Below are positions 4,425-5,662 of a stretch of DNA of 5,662 bases, one piece after another (the stretch's first letter is position 1; every line of letters begins with the position of its first letter). The DNA lies in contig JBFWSL010000235.1 of the NCBI GenBank assembly GCA_050248375.1, positions 1 to 5,662 on the forward strand, in the 5' to 3' direction. The DNA is from JAYZVT01 sp050248375 (lineage in GTDB: Bacteria; Pseudomonadota; Alphaproteobacteria; Rhizobiales; Methyloligellaceae). The notes beneath the pieces are model-generated. The model was not told the origin of the DNA. It saw only the letters and a program-made list of their open reading frames with translations, and ran no database searches. The position numbers and the translations under genes are program-made.

Positions 4425-5662
4425 TAAGCCTCTCCGACCAGTTCGAACCACGCGTCCTCGCTCATCACCTGGACGCCGAGCTCTTCCGCCTTCTTCAGCT
4501 TGGAGCCCGCGCCCGGCCCGGCGACGACGATGTCGGTCTTGGCGGAAACGGAGCCCGCCACCTTCGCGCCCAGCCGCTCGGCCATGGCCTTGGCCTCGGA
4601 GCGGGACAGCCGCTCCAGCGAGCCGGTGAACACCACCGTCTTGCCGGCCACCGGCGTGTCGGTCTTGGCGGCGACGAAGGGCTCGGGCGTCACTTCCTTC
4701 AGCAGGTCGTCGACCACCTCCCGGTTATGCTTCTCGGCGAAAAACTCGACCACCGCGTTCGCCACCGTCTCGCCGATGCCGCTGATGTTGTCGAGCTCGG
4801 CATAGGCTTCGCCGTCGCGGTCGTGCGCCGCGCGCATGGCCTTGCCGAAGGCCTCGACGCTGCCGTAGCTGCGCGCCAGCAGCCGCGCCGTGGTCTCTCC
4901 CACATGGCGTATGCCGAGCGCATAGATGAAACGGTCGAGGCCGATGTTCCGCCGGGCGTTGATGGCCGCGAACAGCTTCTTCACCGACTGCTCGCCCCAG
5001 CCTTCCTTTTCCTGCAGCGGCTTCTCGGTTCGGGCGTTGCGCCTCTCCAGGGTGAAAATGTCGGCGGGCTTCATCACCCGGCCCTCGGTATAGAAAGCCT
5101 CGATCTGCTTCTCGCCCAGTCCCTCTATGTCGAAGGCGTTGCGGGAGACGAAGTGCCTGAGCCGCTCCACCGCCTGCGCCGGACAGATAAGCCCGCCGGT
5201 GCAGCGTCGCACGGCGTCTTCCCTGCCGGTCTTGGGATTGACGTCGCGCACCGCATGGCTGCCGCAGGCCGGGCATGTATCGGGAAAAACGTAAAGCTTT
5301 GAGTCCTTTGGCCGCTTTTCCGGAATCACGTCGAGAACCTGCGGGATGACATCCCCGGCGCGCTGGATGGTCACCGTATCGCCGACACGGATGTCGTGCT
5401 CCCGGATGCGGACTCCGTCGCGGCCGATCCCCTTGATATAGTCCTCGTTGTGCAGCGTGGCGTTCTGCACCACCACGCCGCCGACGGTGACGGGCTTCAG
5501 CTTGGCCACCGGCGTCAGCGCGCCCGTGCGCCCCACCTGGATCTCGATGGCCTCCACCTCGGTCTGCGCCTTTTCCGCCGGGAACTTGTGGGCGATGGCC
5601 CAGCGCGGCGAGCGCGACACGAAGCCGAGCCGCTCCTGCAGGTCGAGCCGGTCCACCTTGTA
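4424..5662 (-). CDS. ligA: NAD-dependent DNA ligase, C-terminal 412 residues (5' end outside window)
   Basis: The enzyme seals nicks in replication and repair, using NAD to adenylate itself. Counted from the window edge, the fragment opens at nucleotidyltransferase motif IV (YKVDRLD, K2) and motif V (AHKFPAE, K26). K2 and K26 are 24 residues apart, like K290 and K314 of E. coli LigA. An OB fold follows (about 34-110), then a four-cysteine zinc finger (C130, C133, C154, C160). The helix-hairpin-helix region contains FDIEGLGEKQIE (177-188), YALGIRHVGETTARLL (247-262) and ISGIGETVANAVVEFF (293-308). The BRCT domain is about 336-412 (GKTVVFTGSLERLSRSEAK near its start). The TAG stop at 4426-4424 matches a normal LigA end. 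The implied full length is about 700 residues. The catalytic adenylated lysine and the NAD-binding Ia domain lie right of the window. The GTG at 5656 is internal. Confidence 0.97.
   Translation of the reverse strand, partial: YKVDRLDLQERLGFVSRSPRWAIAHKFPAEKAQTEVEAIEIQVGRTGALTPVAKLKPVTVGGVVVQNATLHNEDYIKGIGRDGVRIREHDIRVGDTVTIQRAGDVIPQVLDVIPEKRPKDSKLYVFPDTCPACGSHAVRDVNPKTGREDAVRRCTGGLICPAQAVERLRHFVSRNAFDIEGLGEKQIEAFYTEGRVMKPADIFTLERRNARTEKPLQEKEGWGEQSVKKLFAAINARRNIGLDRFIYALGIRHVGETTARLLARSYGSVEAFGKAMRAAHDRDGEAYAELDNISGIGETVANAVVEFFAEKHNREVVDDLLKEVTPEPFVAAKTDTPVAGKTVVFTGSLERLSRSEAKAMAERLGAKVAGSVSAKTDIVVAGPGAGSKLKKAEELGVQVMSEDAWFELVGEA

Noticed and set aside
4295..5302. A 335-codon plus-strand frame opposite ligA
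   Set aside because: It lies antisense to clear LigA zinc-finger, HhH and BRCT sequence, begins inside the toxin-antitoxin operator, and shows no recognisable domain.

Overview
The window looks like a chromosomal segment of a high-GC alphaproteobacterium. Codon third positions are overwhelmingly G/C. The housekeeping genes prmA, a long aminopeptidase P and ligA lie close together; from memory this combination recurs in alphaproteobacterial genomes, but I could not check it here. The species cannot be named from the sequence alone.

Layout. (1) 1-367, plus strand: the C-terminal part of prmA, the ribosomal protein L11 methyltransferase, cut by the window edge. (2) 375-780, minus strand: two small genes, a 76-residue DUF1127-like protein followed 4 bases later by a 56-residue unknown protein. 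The latter ends 7 bases from the prmA stop, so the two units converge. (3) 781-1022: a divergent intergenic region without genes. It holds a perfect 19-bp palindrome with a CTGC-N3-GCAG core, a structured leader for the small-gene pair, and an inverted repeat just upstream of the next gene. (4) 1023-3607, plus strand: a two-gene operon with a 4-base ATGA overlap. It encodes a three-domain Xaa-Pro aminopeptidase (613 residues) and a YgfF-like short-chain dehydrogenase (248 residues). (5) 3591-4266, minus strand: a VapBC-type toxin-antitoxin module, with a ribbon-helix-helix antitoxin first and a PIN-domain toxin overlapping it by 29 bases. The toxin's 3' end overlaps the dehydrogenase by 17 bases, tail to tail. 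(6) 4267-4423: an AT-rich promoter/operator for the module, then a REP-like palindrome and an inverted repeat at the end of ligA. (7) 4424-5662, minus strand: the C-terminal 412 residues of ligA, the NAD-dependent DNA ligase, cut by the right edge.

How the parts relate. The core genes serve ribosome modification, proline-peptide turnover and DNA joining, and share no obvious pathway. The toxin-antitoxin module appears to be an accessory insertion between the aminopeptidase operon and ligA. Its control region is the clearest regulatory signal in the window: a -35/-10 pair with 17-base spacing, covered by repeated ACACGAA/TTCGTGT half-sites. The -10 lies so close to the antitoxin ATG that the mRNA is probably leaderless. 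I do not see a wholly new system. The least explained parts are the small-gene pair and its palindromic control region.
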